A stretch of DNA of 64,000 nucleotides from CATQGW01 sp965262235. Its GTDB lineage: Bacteria > Chloroflexota > Dehalococcoidia > Bin125. Positions 1 to 10,842 of this stretch are shown piece after piece; positions within the stretch are counted from its first letter, which is position 1, and the number at the start of each line of letters is the position of its first letter. The stretch covers positions 1,550,001 to 1,614,000 of the forward strand of contig OZ253504.1 of assembly GCA_965262235.1 (NCBI GenBank), read 5' to 3'. A model generated the notes under the pieces. It was not told where the DNA came from. It saw only the letters and a program-made list of their open reading frames with translations, and searched no databases. The position numbers and the translations under genes were made by a program.

Positions 1-318
1 CAACTCCTCGGCGTGGTCGATGCCAATCCGAACGGGCTTGCGCATGTGGCTGGAGACGAAGATCGGATCGACCTTGATGAAGCGGCGCACGACATCGCGG
101 AAGACGCCGGACAGCGCGGGCACGACGCTCGAGACGATCGCCCCATCGATCGCGCTCGTTTCGATCCCCTCGGCGCGCAGCAGCGAGACGACCAGGATGC
201 CGTATTCGTCGGCGAGCCGCCCGTGATCGGTGGCGAGCCGCCACGTCGGGCCGAGCTCGCGGTCGGAGTAGATGCCGACCTGCAGCGTCGTGTTGCCGAT
301 GTCGATTGCGAGCAACAT
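1..318 (-). CDS. coaX: Type III pantothenate kinase (N-terminal part, cut by window edge)
   Basis: Catalyses the first step of coenzyme A synthesis, ATP-dependent phosphorylation of pantothenate, in the cytosol. The reverse strand reads from an ATG at 318 without a stop to base 1, giving 106 residues. It opens MLLAIDIGNTTLQVG, the ASKHA-fold phosphate-binding signature (DIGNT) of type III enzymes, followed by an IVSSVVPAL segment typical of CoaX near residue 60. The C-terminal half lies outside the window. It diverges from dnaA across a 309-base gap. Family assignment is firm; nothing can be said about the missing part. Confidence 0.9.
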   Translation of the reverse strand, partial: MLLAIDIGNTTLQVGIYSDRELGPTWRLATDHGRLADEYGILVVSLLRAEGIETSAIDGAIVSSVVPALSGVFRDVVRRFIKVDPIFVSSHMRKPVRIGIDHAEEL

Positions 319-627
319 GCTCGACCGCCCTCCATGTTGCGGCAGGCTACACGCGCGCGCGAACGGGCGGCGCGCGGCCTAATACAGGAGATTTCCACCG
401 CGCGGGGGGCCCGCTCACGCGTGGTTTCGATCTCTGTGGATAACTCGTGGACGCAATGAACAACTACCTGGTCAGAACCGGGTCGCGAGGGCCTCACATT
501 GCCGAGCGACGAGCACATTGATATGTTCGGGCGCGTCCACCCAACGCGTGCGAACCCTCCGTCTCGCTTCAGAACGCCTTGGCACAGGACGCGCCGACTG
601 ACGCGGCGCCGCTGAAGGGATGCGGGG
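319..627. other. coaX-dnaA divergent intergenic region with a DnaA box
   Basis: No convincing gene is seen in these 309 bases. It must carry the coaX and dnaA promoters. It contains one perfect DnaA box (435-443), which fits dnaA autoregulation. There is no cluster of boxes and no clear AT-rich unwinding stretch, so I do not call it oriC. Confidence 0.6.
435..443 (-). promoter_or_regulatory. DnaA box (perfect TTATCCACA consensus)
   Basis: The plus strand reads TGTGGATAA, the reverse complement of the strong DnaA box TTATCCACA. It sits 185 bases before dnaA. A single box is more consistent with autorepression of dnaA than with a full origin, although an origin cannot be excluded. Confidence 0.75.
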
Positions 628-2037
628 ATGGGGGTCGGTTCGCAGGGAGCACAGCCATCTCGGCGCCAGCCGCAGTTCGCCACCGCCGCCGAGATTTGGA
701 GGCGGGCGCTTGCGCAGCTGCGCAACACGCTGCCGCGCAACACCTACGAGACGTGGTTCGCCAGCGCACGCGCCGTCGAGCTGCGAGCCGGCGCGCTGAT
801 CCTCAGCGTCGACAACATCTACAAGCGCGAGACGCTTGTCACCAACTACTACTCCACCATCTCGGTCGCCGTGGCCGAGGTGCTCGGGCATCGCATCGAG
901 ATCGAGGTCGAGGTCAACACCGACCCGCCGGCCGAGCAATCACCCGACACCACGCTCGCCGGCGCAGCTGCGCCCGCGCCCTCGGTGATCCCGACACGGC
1001 CCGTGCTAAAAAGTTCCTACACGCTCTCGAGCTTCGTCGTCGGGCCGTCAAATCAGATCGCTCACGCCGCCGCCTCGGCCGTCGCCGAGAACCCCGGCCG
1101 CTCGCACAACCCGCTCTTCATCTATGGCGGCTCGGGCCTGGGCAAGACACACCTGCTGCAGGCGATCGCGCATATGACGCTGCAGGGCTCACGCACCCAC
1201 TGCATCCCGATGGAGTCCTACATCCGCGAATACGTCGAGGCCGTCCGCACCGGCGACCGCAGCGACTTCCAGGCCAAGTACGAGCAGGCCGATGTGCTGC
1301 TGATCGACGATGTCCAGGCCCTGGTGGGCAAGGAACGCACGCAGGAGGAGTTCTTCAACCTCTTCAACGCGCTCTATCTCGCCGGCAAGCAGCTCGTCTT
1401 CAGCTGCGACACATCGCCGCGGCGCCTGCGCGGCCTGCAAGAGCGGCTCGTGACGCGGCTCGAGTGGGGGCTGGTCGTCGAGCTGCTGCGACCCGACCTT
1501 GAGCTGCGCCTGGCGATCCTTCGCCAGAAGTGTCTCGACCGCGGCCTGCGCATCGCCGACGACGTGCTGCGCCTGCTCGCGCAACACGCCTCGCGCAACG
1601 TGCGCGAGCTTGAGGGCGTGCTCAACCACGTTGAGGTCTTCGCCAACGTCGAGCGTTCGCCAATCACGACCAACATCGCGCTGCGCGCGCTCTCCGGCTA
1701 CCACTTCGACGACATCGAGCGCGTCCAGCCGACGATCGGCGAGATCATCAACGCCGCCTGCGAGACGACCGGCGTCCCGATCGACGCGTTCACCTCCAAG
1801 CGCCGCGACCAGCGCGCCGCCCGGGCGCGCCACCTGGTGATGTATCTCGCCCGCGAGGACGCGCACATGTCCTACCCGGAGATCGGCAGCCACCTCGGCG
1901 GGCGCGACCACACCACGGTGCTGCACGGCTACCGCAAGATTCACCGTGAGGTCGAGGGCGAGCCAGCGAAGGGCGTCCCTCCCAAGGCGGAGACGCAGCG
2001 GATGGTCTCCGACATCCGTTCACGCCTGCGCCTCTAG
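628..2037 (+). CDS. dnaA: Chromosomal replication initiator DnaA
   Basis: Binds DnaA boxes and opens oriC in its ATP form. The 469-residue protein has a domain I (about residues 20-95), a short linker rich in Ala/Pro, an AAA+ domain with Walker A GGSGLGKTH at 167-175 and Walker B LLIDD at 224-228, and a C-terminal DNA-binding domain with the signature around YPEIGSHLGGRDHTTV. Length is normal for the family. The ATG at 628 is chosen because domain I begins shortly after it. Unusually for a dnaA locus, the next genes are obg and nadD, not dnaN and recF. Confidence 0.97.
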   Translation: MGVGSQGAQPSRRQPQFATAAEIWRRALAQLRNTLPRNTYETWFASARAVELRAGALILSVDNIYKRETLVTNYYSTISVAVAEVLGHRIEIEVEVNTDPPAEQSPDTTLAGAAAPAPSVIPTRPVLKSSYTLSSFVVGPSNQIAHAAASAVAENPGRSHNPLFIYGGSGLGKTHLLQAIAHMTLQGSRTHCIPMESYIREYVEAVRTGDRSDFQAKYEQADVLLIDDVQALVGKERTQEEFFNLFNALYLAGKQLVFSCDTSPRRLRGLQERLVTRLEWGLVVELLRPDLELRLAILRQKCLDRGLRIADDVLRLLAQHASRNVRELEGVLNHVEVFANVERSPITTNIALRALSGYHFDDIERVQPTIGEIINAACETTGVPIDAFTSKRRDQRAARARHLVMYLAREDAHMSYPEIGSHLGGRDHTTVLHGYRKIHREVEGEPAKGVPPKAETQRMVSDIRSRLRL

Positions 2038-2221
2038 CCGTCCACACCCGTCCTCACGCCACGCACCGCGGGTGAACGCGCAGTCACCTGTGCGCGGCTC
2101 GTGATCATCAGCGCCAGCCGTGCTCACTCGCATCCGTCCACGCCCCACACAGCTCCAACAACAACAGCAACAGGATCTCTCTGATCCGCACTTCATCTAT
2201 TCCCTGATCGAAGGGACGCGG

Positions 2222-2248
2222 AGATCCGTGCGGAACTTGGACGGATCT
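2222..2248. repeat. Inverted repeat upstream of obg
   Basis: AGATCCGT and ACGGATCT form a perfect 8-base inverted repeat around an 11-base spacer, 22 bases before the obg start. It could be an operator or an mRNA hairpin. No regulator is identified. Confidence 0.4.
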
Positions 2249-2270
2249 ACTGCGGGGGTAAGCTTGGGCC

Positions 2271-3551
2271 ATGCTTGACATCGTCGAGATCGAAGTTCAG
2301 GGCGGTCCGGGTGGGCGCGGGACGGTTTCGTTCCGCCATGAGAAGTTCGTGCCCCGCGGCGGACCCGACGGCGGGCAGGGCGGCCGCGGCGGCGATGTGA
2401 TCGTGCAGGCCGACGCGCAGCTGAACACGCTGCGCCGCTATCGCCGCCAGCGCATCTTCCGCGCCGAGGCGGGTGCGCGCGGCGGCACCAACAATCGGCG
2501 TGGCCGCGTCGGGAATTCGCTGATCCTCCAGCTCCCGATCGGCACGGTCGTCACCGCCGTCTCCCGGGAGGGCGACGAACAGCTCGCTGACCTCCAGGCG
2601 CACGGCGACAGCGTGCTCGTCGCCTGGGGTGGTAGCGGCGGCTTCGGCAACACGCACTTCAAGAGCTCGACCAACCGCGCGCCGCGTGTCGCGCAGAAGG
2701 GTGGCCTGGGCGAGCACGTGCGCCTGCGCCTGGAGCTGCGCGTGCTGGCCGACATCGGCATCGTGGGCCTGCCCAACGCCGGCAAGTCGTCACTGCTGCG
2801 GGTGCTGAGCAGCGCCCTGCCACGCGTCGCGTCGTACCCCTTCACAACGCTTGAGCCGAACCTCGGCGTCGTCGAGACGGGCTGGGACGACATTGTGATG
2901 GCCGACCTTCCGGGCCTGATCGAGGGCGCGGCCGACGGCGCCGGCCTGGGCCACGACTTCCTGCGCCATGCCAGCCGCACCCGCGTCCTGCTGCACCTGA
3001 TCGACGGCTCCACGGAGGACCCCGCTGAAGCACGGGCGACGATCAACCGCGAACTGGCTGCGTACAGCGCGGAGCTCGCTGCGGCCCCGCAGATCGTGGC
3101 GATCAACAAGATCGATCTGCCTGAGGTCGCCGCTCGGCGCGCGGATCTGGAGCTCGCGTTTGGCGACAGCACTCCGCTGTTCTGTTCGGCGATCAGCGGT
3201 GAGGGCGCCGGCGAGGTCGTCGCCGCCTGCGTCCGACTGCTCCAGGAATCGCGCGAGGCTGAAGCGGCCAAGGCCAAGGTGGTGTCAGCGGAGACCCCAA
3301 CGCTGCGCCCGCGTCCCGACGGGCGGCGCTTCACCATCGAGCAGCTGCGCGGCCACGCCTACCGCGTGCACGGCAGCGGCGTGGAGCGCTTCGTGGCGAT
3401 GATGGACCTGGAGAACGAGGATGCGCTGGCTGAGACCTACCGCTGGCTCGACCGCCGCGGCGTGGCGTCGGCGCTGCACCGCGCGGGCGTGCGGCCGGGT
3501 GATCTCGTGAGCGTCGGCGCTGCTGATTTGACCTGGGAGTGGGAACGCTAA
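2271..3551 (+). CDS. obg: GTPase Obg (CgtA)
   Basis: Ribosome-associated GTPase acting in 50S assembly and stress control. The 426-residue protein shows all three parts: the glycine-rich Obg fold (residues 1-158), the G domain with G1 GLPNAGKS at 166-173, G3 DLPG, G4 NKID and G5-like SAISGEG, and a C-terminal OCT domain from about residue 350. Length is typical for the longer, OCT-containing form. nadD starts within or just after its end, so the two are probably co-transcribed. Confidence 0.97.
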   Translation: MLDIVEIEVQGGPGGRGTVSFRHEKFVPRGGPDGGQGGRGGDVIVQADAQLNTLRRYRRQRIFRAEAGARGGTNNRRGRVGNSLILQLPIGTVVTAVSREGDEQLADLQAHGDSVLVAWGGSGGFGNTHFKSSTNRAPRVAQKGGLGEHVRLRLELRVLADIGIVGLPNAGKSSLLRVLSSALPRVASYPFTTLEPNLGVVETGWDDIVMADLPGLIEGAADGAGLGHDFLRHASRTRVLLHLIDGSTEDPAEARATINRELAAYSAELAAAPQIVAINKIDLPEVAARRADLELAFGDSTPLFCSAISGEGAGEVVAACVRLLQESREAEAAKAKVVSAETPTLRPRPDGRRFTIEQLRGHAYRVHGSGVERFVAMMDLENEDALAETYRWLDRRGVASALHRAGVRPGDLVSVGAADLTWEWER

Positions 3552-4207
3552 GCGTGTCGGCCGAGTCGCTGCGCTTCGAGCCGCATGAGCGCGTGGGGGC
3601 GCTGGGCGGCACCTTCGATCCGATTCACCGCGCGCACCTGCATCTGGCCGACGCGGCCGCTGCGGCGTTGCAGCTCGACCGGCTGCTGCTGATTCCCGCG
3701 GGGGACCCGTGGATGAAGCGCGACCGCTCGGTCACCCCGGCGCGGCAGCGCTACGAGATGGTCGACGCGGTCGCCGCGGCGCGCGGCGGCGGCCTGGAGG
3801 TCGTGGACCTCGAGCTGCGCCGCGAGGGCCCCACGTACACGCTCGACACGCTGCGCGAGCTTCGTGCGGCCGGCGCGGGCCAGCTCTGGTGGATCCTGGG
3901 CCTCGACGCACTCGAGAGCCTGCCGCGCTGGCATCAGGCGCGCGAGCTGCTCGTGCAGGCGCGGTTGGCGGTCGCGTCGCGGCCGGGCGTCCAACTCGAA
4001 CGGCATGAGCTCGACGCGCTCGTGCCGGGCCTGGGGCGCTGGGTCGATTGGGTGCCGATGCAGCCTGTTGACCTCAGCGCGAGTGAGCTGCGCGAGCGGA
4101 TCGCGCGCGGCGAGGACGTCAGCGCCGATGTGCCGGCGGCCGCGCTCGACTACATCCGCGCGAACGGGCTCTACGGCGCGCGCGACTGTGAGCGCGGCTG
4201 CGACTGA
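3539..4207 (+). CDS. nadD: Nicotinate-nucleotide adenylyltransferase
   Basis: Transfers AMP from ATP to nicotinate mononucleotide in NAD synthesis. The adenylyltransferase signature GGTFDPIHRAH lies near the N-terminus, and the C-terminal half carries SASELRERI, matching the family's ISxTxIR element. The frame opens at GTG 3539, inside the end of obg. GTG 3554, just after the obg stop, is an equally likely true start and would give 217 residues. Its 3' end overlaps the convergent methyltransferase gene by 37 bases. The yqeK and rsfS genes that often follow nadD are absent. Confidence 0.92.
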   Translation: MGTLSVSAESLRFEPHERVGALGGTFDPIHRAHLHLADAAAAALQLDRLLLIPAGDPWMKRDRSVTPARQRYEMVDAVAAARGGGLEVVDLELRREGPTYTLDTLRELRAAGAGQLWWILGLDALESLPRWHQARELLVQARLAVASRPGVQLERHELDALVPGLGRWVDWVPMQPVDLSASELRERIARGEDVSADVPAAALDYIRANGLYGARDCERGCD

Positions 4208-4895
4208 GCGCCCTCCATCACGTCGGGCGTGTAGTGCTCCTTGCGCATCAGCACCGACGTGCGCGGTCCCGGCGGCCACACGAAGGGCCGCAGCGGGAGC
4301 GTCTGGACCCACGCGAAGCCCGCGTCGTAGGCGGCGCGGCCGATCTCCGCGAAGGAGCGCAACCTCGGCTCCTCGCCCGAGCCCCCTGGCAGCGAGCTGC
4401 GCAACCAGCGGCGCCACACGGCGTTCACGTGCGGCGAGCGCGACGGGGCGATCTCCCAGAGCACGAAGATGCCGTTGTGGCCCAGCACGCGCCAGACCTC
4501 GAGCAGAATTCGGCCGAGGCGCGCGTCGTCCCAGGAGCGCAGCAGATGGGGCGCGACCACGACGCTGACCGAGCGGTCAGCGAGCGGCAGCCGGTCGGCG
4601 CGGCCGCGCAGCGGGCGCACCTCCAGCTCGGCTGCGCTGCTGGCGCTCAGCGCCGGCCGGCGGCCCAGCATCACGAGCGGCGCGTCTTCCAGCTCCGCGG
4701 CGTCGCCCAGCAGCGCCGCCAGCAGCGGCGCGTCGGGGCCGAGCACGAGCAGGCGGTCGTTGCTGTGCAGCGGCAGCAGGCTCGCGAGCTGCAGGGCCGG
4801 CGTGTCTTCGAGCAGCAGCCGCGGACGGCCGCGCCACCAGCGCCGGAGTTCCAGCGGGAGCGCCCCACGCAGCGAGAAGCGCGGGCCGGCGGGGC

Positions 4896-4899
<4 letters not shown>
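4171..4899 (-). CDS. SAM-dependent methyltransferase-like protein
   Basis: A 242-residue protein that looks like a class I methyltransferase of the Methyltransf_11 type. It has a nucleotide-binding-like strand-loop (LLVLGPDAPLL), an ADRLPLADRSVSVV segment resembling motif II, and VWRVLGHNGIFVLWE resembling the conserved motif after it. The first glycine motif is weak (GPDAP, not GxGxG), so SAM binding is not certain. It starts with GTG overlapping the gyrB stop by four bases (GTGA), so it is probably translationally coupled to gyrB. Substrate unknown. Confidence 0.7.
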
Positions 4900-6854
<1,955 letters not shown>

Positions 6855-6968
6855 TCCTTGATCCGGGTCGCGTCGCGGCACTGTGCCATCCAGCCTGCTG
6901 TGCGAGCCGCCCGCTGCGGCTGTCGGAAGTGAGCGGAGAGAACCGGGATCGCCGCCTGATATAGGACC

Positions 6969-7523
6969 ATGATACTGCAATCGGCGGCTACGCTGGCCCC
7001 GAGGAGCGCCCCATTGGCCACCTGGCGTGAACGACTGCACCTGAGCAACCCCCGCGACGCGCGCGAGGGGGCGCTGCGCGGCCTCCCCGAACGGCTTGGC
7101 GACCTGGCCCCGATCGGCGTGGTGCGCAACGGCATCACCGACACCTCGGGCCGCGTCTGGGCGCAGGTCAAGTCGGAGCTGATCTTTCGCGACGAGTTCA
7201 TTCCCGCGCTCGAAGGGCTCGAGGGGTTCTCCCATCTGTTCGTGATCACCTGGATGGACCAGGTGACCGACGAGGGTCGCAGCCTGCTGCGCCTGCATCC
7301 CAGCGGCGACGACCGCACGCCGGAGCTGGGCGTCTTCGCGACGCGCACCGCGCACCGACCGAACCCCATCGCGATCTCGATCGTGCCCGTCGAGCGGGTG
7401 CGCAAGCACATCATCCACGTCGTCGGGCTCGACGTCGTGAACGGCACGCCGCTGCTCGATGTGAAGCCCTACGTGAGCTTCTACGACTCGTTCGACGCGA
7501 CCATCCCGAAGTGGGCCGAGTAG
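6969..7523 (+). CDS. trmO: tRNA (N6-threonylcarbamoyladenosine(37)-N6)-methyltransferase TrmO
   Basis: TrmO/TsaA/YaeB family proteins N6-methylate t6A37 in some tRNAs. The 184-residue protein carries the family hallmarks LAPIGVVRNG near residue 47, a GVFATRTAHRPNPIAIS block and NGTPLLDVKPY. The first 45 residues are extra relative to the core fold, so a later start is possible. A TATA-like hexamer (6960-6965) lies only three bases before the ATG at 6969, another hint that translation may start downstream. It diverges from gyrB; a Nudix gene follows after four bases. Confidence 0.88.
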   Translation: MILQSAATLAPRSAPLATWRERLHLSNPRDAREGALRGLPERLGDLAPIGVVRNGITDTSGRVWAQVKSELIFRDEFIPALEGLEGFSHLFVITWMDQVTDEGRSLLRLHPSGDDRTPELGVFATRTAHRPNPIAISIVPVERVRKHIIHVVGLDVVNGTPLLDVKPYVSFYDSFDATIPKWAE

Positions 7524-7527
7524 CTCG

Positions 7528-8016
7528 GTGCCGCGCCTGCGCAGCAACCTGGTCGTCGTCTATGTCGTGCGCCGCGCCGCCGCGGGCATCGAGGTCCTGC
7601 TGCTGCAGCGCCCCGCGGGCCACCGCTTCGCCGGCGACTGGCAGACCGTGGGCGGCCACATCGAGCATCGCGAGGGCGAGACCGCCTGGCAGGCGGCCAT
7701 CCGCGAGCTCGGCGAGGAGACGGGCTACCAGGCCGAGCGCTGGATGTACGCCGACCGCCCCGAGCAGTGGTACAACCCCGAGAACGACACGATCTACTTC
7801 GTCCCCGCCTTCGTCGCGCTGGTCGACGGCGCGTCGCCGCCCACGATGTCCGACGAACACCAGGCCTGGCGCTGGGTCGCGCCCGGCGAGGCGGCCGAGA
7901 TTGTGACCTGGCGAACGATGCGCGAGTCGCTCGCGCTGATCGAACAGGCCCTGAACAATCCTGACCAATCCCAACCAGGGCTGACCACATTCGAGCCAGA
8001 CGAGTTGCGCGCGTAG
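7528..8016 (+). CDS. Nudix hydrolase
   Basis: Hydrolyses a nucleoside diphosphate linked to another moiety; the substrate cannot be read from sequence. The 162-residue protein has a Nudix box from about residue 46 containing REGETAWQAA and RELGEETGY. Compared with the canonical GX5EX7REUXEEXGU pattern there are two additional residues between the first glycines and the first glutamate. It starts at GTG 7528, four bases after trmO, so the two are probably co-transcribed. It may be a house-cleaning enzyme. Confidence 0.88.
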   Translation: MPRLRSNLVVVYVVRRAAAGIEVLLLQRPAGHRFAGDWQTVGGHIEHREGETAWQAAIRELGEETGYQAERWMYADRPEQWYNPENDTIYFVPAFVALVDGASPPTMSDEHQAWRWVAPGEAAEIVTWRTMRESLALIEQALNNPDQSQPGLTTFEPDELRA

Positions 8017-8041
8017 GCTCGATCGAGAGAGTGAGTTGACG

Positions 8042-9121
8042 ATGCCCAGCGTCGGCCTGATCGGCTTCGAGCGCTCCGGCAAGACAACGCTGTTCAACGC
8101 GTTGACCGGCGCCGCGCGTCCGACCGGATTCACAACGCACGCCGATCCGCACGAGGGCGTCGTGCCGGCCGCCGACGAGCGCCTGATGCGGCTCTCAGCG
8201 CTCTACCACCCGCGCAAGACCACGCCGGCGACGCTCGATGTCGTCGACTTTCCTGGGGCGGGGTTCGCGGGCGCGCTGGGCGGCGGCGAGGCGCCGGGCT
8301 CGCGCCTGCTCGACCAACTCTCGCAGCTCGACGGGCTGATCCACGTCGTCCGCGCATTTCCGAACGACGCCGTGCCTCATCCAGCCGAGCGGATCGATCC
8401 CGCCGCGGATGTCGAAGCGATGCAGCTGGAGCTGACCTTCGCTGACCTCGCGCTGATCGAAAAGCGATTGCAGCGAATCACCCAGGAAACCAAGTCGATG
8501 AAGGCCGCAGAGCGCGTCGCGGTCGACCGCGAGGTCGATGCGCTCACGCGCCTCCAGGCGCATCTCTCGGACGGCGGAACGATCCTCGATGCGCCGCTCG
8601 CCGCGGACGAACGCGCCGGCCTGCGGCACTACCGCTTCCTGACCGAACGCCCCCTGCTGACGCTCTTCAACGTCGGCGAAGATGACGCTTCCGGCGGCGC
8701 AGCGGATTCTGGGCTCCGCGAGTCTGGCGTGGCGATGTGCGTGCGTCTCGAAGAAGAGCTGCGCGAATTCGAGGCCGATGAGGCGACCGCCTACCGTGAG
8801 GAGCTCGGCGTGGGCGCAGGAGCCGTCGAGACGGCGTTGCAGGAATCGTTCCGGCTGCTCGGCGAGCGCACGTTCTTCACCGTCGGCGAGGACGAGTGCC
8901 GCGGCTGGACGGTGCCCGGCGGGTTTTCGGCGCAACGCGCGGCGGGCCGCATCCACAGCGACCTCGAACGCGGCTTCATCCGCGCCGAAGTGGTGAGCTG
9001 GGACCACCTGCTGGATTGCGGCTCGGAGGCGGAGGCGAAGAAGCGCGCCCTGATGCACACCGAGGGCAAGGAATACGAAGTGCAGGACGGGGATGTTCTC
9101 CACATCCTCTTCAATGTCTGA
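8042..9121 (+). CDS. YchF/Obg-type GTPase, divergent, with TGS domain
   Basis: A 359-residue P-loop GTPase resembling YchF. It has G1 GFERSGKTT (residues 8-16, replacing the usual GLPNVGKST), a VVDFPGAG G3 motif, a TLFNVGEDD segment at the G4 position, and a C-terminal TGS domain ending EGKEYEVQDGDVLHILFNV, very close to the YchF end. The middle coiled region has the expected KRLQ pattern. The G1 and G4 differences make it a paralogue or lineage variant rather than textbook YchF. ATG 8042 is preferred over the in-frame TTG 8036. Confidence 0.82.
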   Translation: MPSVGLIGFERSGKTTLFNALTGAARPTGFTTHADPHEGVVPAADERLMRLSALYHPRKTTPATLDVVDFPGAGFAGALGGGEAPGSRLLDQLSQLDGLIHVVRAFPNDAVPHPAERIDPAADVEAMQLELTFADLALIEKRLQRITQETKSMKAAERVAVDREVDALTRLQAHLSDGGTILDAPLAADERAGLRHYRFLTERPLLTLFNVGEDDASGGAADSGLRESGVAMCVRLEEELREFEADEATAYREELGVGAGAVETALQESFRLLGERTFFTVGEDECRGWTVPGGFSAQRAAGRIHSDLERGFIRAEVVSWDHLLDCGSEAEAKKRALMHTEGKEYEVQDGDVLHILFNV

Positions 9122-9128
9122 GCGCGGG

Positions 9129-9134
9129 TATCCT
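9129..9134 (+). promoter_or_regulatory. Possible -10 element of the xdhC-like gene
   Basis: TATCCT six bases before ATG 9141. If real, transcription would start at or next to the start codon, giving a leaderless mRNA. No clear -35 is visible, so this is tentative. Confidence 0.3.
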
Positions 9135-9140
9135 GCGGGC

Positions 9141-10055
9141 ATGTCCGACGTGACATCCAACGTGGGGTCCGGCGCGGCGCCCGACACGACACTCCGCGCG
9201 ACGCAGCCCGGCGACCTCGCGGCTGCGCTGCTCCGCGCGGCGCGCGACGGCCCCGCGCTGGCCTCGTGCACGGTGCTCTCGGCGACCGACGGCTCCGCGG
9301 CGGTCGGCGCAAAGATGCTCGCGCCGCAGGAGGGCCCCGCGCTGGGATCGATCGGCGGCGGCCCACTCGAGGCCGCGGTGCTGGTGCGGGCGCGTGAGGC
9401 GATTCCGCAGCATCTTGTCGCCACGATTGCCTTCACGCCTGACGGTGCGATCGTCGAGGGCCGCCGGGCGATCGAGGCGGCTGAGCAGATCGTCGAGGTG
9501 CTGATCGAGGTCGTGGAGCCGGCGGCGACGCTGCTGGTCGTCGGTGGCGGGCACGTGGGCCGGGCAGTCGGCGAGGTCGGGGCGATGCTGGGCATGGAGG
9601 TCGTGCTGCTCGACGACCGCGAGGAGTACGCCAACCCCGAGCGCTTCGCCTACCCCTGCCGCGTGATCTGCGGCGACTTCGACGAGGAGCTCCAGCGCTT
9701 CCCGATCACCGCCAACACCTACATCGTGCTGGTCTCTCGCGGGCACATCGTCGATGAGCTGAGCCTGCGTCAGGTCGTGACGCGCGGCCCCGGCTACGTC
9801 GGGATGATCGGCAGCAAGCGCCGCACGCGAACCGTGATCCAGCATCTCGCTGAGGACGGCATCAACCGCGAGTCGCTGGACCGCGTGTTTACGCCGATCG
9901 GCCTCGACATCGGCGCTGAGACGCCCGAAGAGATCGCCGTGGCCGTGCTGGGCGAGATTATCCTGGTGCGTCGCGGCGGCGGCGCGCTGCCAATGTCTGA
10001 ACATGGCCGTCAGCTGGCCGGGCGACGACGAGCGTCGCTGCACGCCGCAAGCTAG
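9141..10055 (+). CDS. XdhC/CoxI family molybdoenzyme maturation protein (two-domain)
   Basis: XdhC-like proteins insert sulfurated molybdenum cofactor into xanthine dehydrogenase/CO dehydrogenase-type enzymes. The 304-residue protein has an N-terminal CoxI-like domain (GSIGGGPLEAAV) and a C-terminal Rossmann domain (LLVVGGGHVGRAVGE, GYVGMIGSKRRTRTV, IGLDIGAETPEEIAVAVLGEI). ATG 9141 is chosen. A TATCCT hexamer at 9129-9134 lies six bases before it, which could mean leaderless transcription. No molybdoenzyme structural gene is in the window. Confidence 0.88.
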   Translation: MSDVTSNVGSGAAPDTTLRATQPGDLAAALLRAARDGPALASCTVLSATDGSAAVGAKMLAPQEGPALGSIGGGPLEAAVLVRAREAIPQHLVATIAFTPDGAIVEGRRAIEAAEQIVEVLIEVVEPAATLLVVGGGHVGRAVGEVGAMLGMEVVLLDDREEYANPERFAYPCRVICGDFDEELQRFPITANTYIVLVSRGHIVDELSLRQVVTRGPGYVGMIGSKRRTRTVIQHLAEDGINRESLDRVFTPIGLDIGAETPEEIAVAVLGEIILVRRGGGALPMSEHGRQLAGRRRASLHAAS

Positions 10056-10079
10056 GATCGGGGGGGACAGGAGCAGACC

Positions 10080-10397
10080 GTGCCCAACGACGAAGTTTAC
10101 GAAGCACTCTCCAGCGCCTTTGCGGCGGGCCAATCCGTCGCGTTGGCGACCGTTGCGCAGACGCTCGGCAGCACGCCGCGAAAGACCGGCGCGAAGATGC
10201 TGGTCCGCGAGGATGGCAGCTTCGTCGGCACGATCGGCGGCGGCTGCGGCGAGGCTGAGGTCTGGCAGGAAGCGATGGAGGCGCTCGATGAGGGCGACGC
10301 GCGAATCGTGACGGTGGACCTGACCGAGCCGACCGACGGCGAGGACAAGATCTGCGGCGGCGTGATGCGCATCTTCGTCGAGCGCCTGCAGGCCTAA
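10080..10397 (+). CDS. Single-domain XdhC/CoxI N-terminal-like protein
   Basis: A 105-residue protein corresponding only to the N-terminal CoxI domain of XdhC: LATVAQTLGSTPRKTGAKML, then GTIGGGCGEAEVWQEA, and an ICGGVMRIFVE end. It starts at GTG 10080 behind a GGGGGACAGGAG-like ribosome-binding region and follows the two-domain paralogue by 24 bases, so both are probably one operon serving the same molybdoenzyme. Split or duplicated CoxI domains are known in CO-dehydrogenase clusters. Confidence 0.85.
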   Translation: MPNDEVYEALSSAFAAGQSVALATVAQTLGSTPRKTGAKMLVREDGSFVGTIGGGCGEAEVWQEAMEALDEGDARIVTVDLTEPTDGEDKICGGVMRIFVERLQA

Positions 10398-10591
10398 TGC
10401 AGGCCTGACACCGGCCCAACCTGCAGCCGCGAACGATCGGGTCGTGGGTGGTCAGCGCTCCCGCGGAAGGCTGATACACTGAGCGTGGTCGCCTCGACCG
10501 GGCCTCATGTCGCGAGTCGGCGTGGGGAAGTCCGAGGCGCGGGGCTCACCGAGCATGCGAGCCCGCGCTCAGCGCCGGCGGCCAGCGGGAG

Positions 10592-10834
10592 ATGGATATG
10601 ACTGACTTGGCGCTGATTGGCTTTGGCCCTGTCGAAGCCATCGTGGTTGTGGTCGTGGTGCTGGTTGTGTTCGGGGCCGGGCGACTGGCCGGCGTGGGCA
10701 AGGCGCTCGGCACCGGCCTGCGCGAGTTCCGCGAAGAGGCCAAGACGCCTGTCGGCGAGGACGGGGACACTGAGGACGACGATGCGGAAACCGCCTCGTC
10801 GGCCTCCAGCGAGTCGACCAACAAAGACGCCTGA
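10592..10834 (+). CDS. tatA: Sec-independent translocase TatA/E-type subunit
   Basis: Forms the twin-arginine translocation pore with TatC. The 80-residue protein has a short N-terminal membrane helix (residues about 10-27, VEAIVVVVVVLVVFGAGRL), the characteristic FGAGRLAGVGKALG hinge and amphipathic helix, then an acidic, Ser/Thr-rich tail. Length is typical. ATG 10598 is an alternative start. The two solute-binding proteins at 41.8 and 43.8 kb have Tat-like signal peptides and are candidate substrates. tatC is not in the window. Confidence 0.92.
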   Translation: MDMTDLALIGFGPVEAIVVVVVVLVVFGAGRLAGVGKALGTGLREFREEAKTPVGEDGDTEDDDAETASSASSESTNKDA

Positions 10835-10842
10835 GGCGAACA

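Noticed and set aside
319..627. Replication origin
   Set aside because: Only one perfect DnaA box and no clear AT-rich element; evidence insufficient.
6855..7547. Long N-terminal extension of the gyrB frame (to 7547)
   Set aside because: It lies entirely opposite trmO, has no GyrB homology, and a ribosome-binding site stands at the 6854 start.
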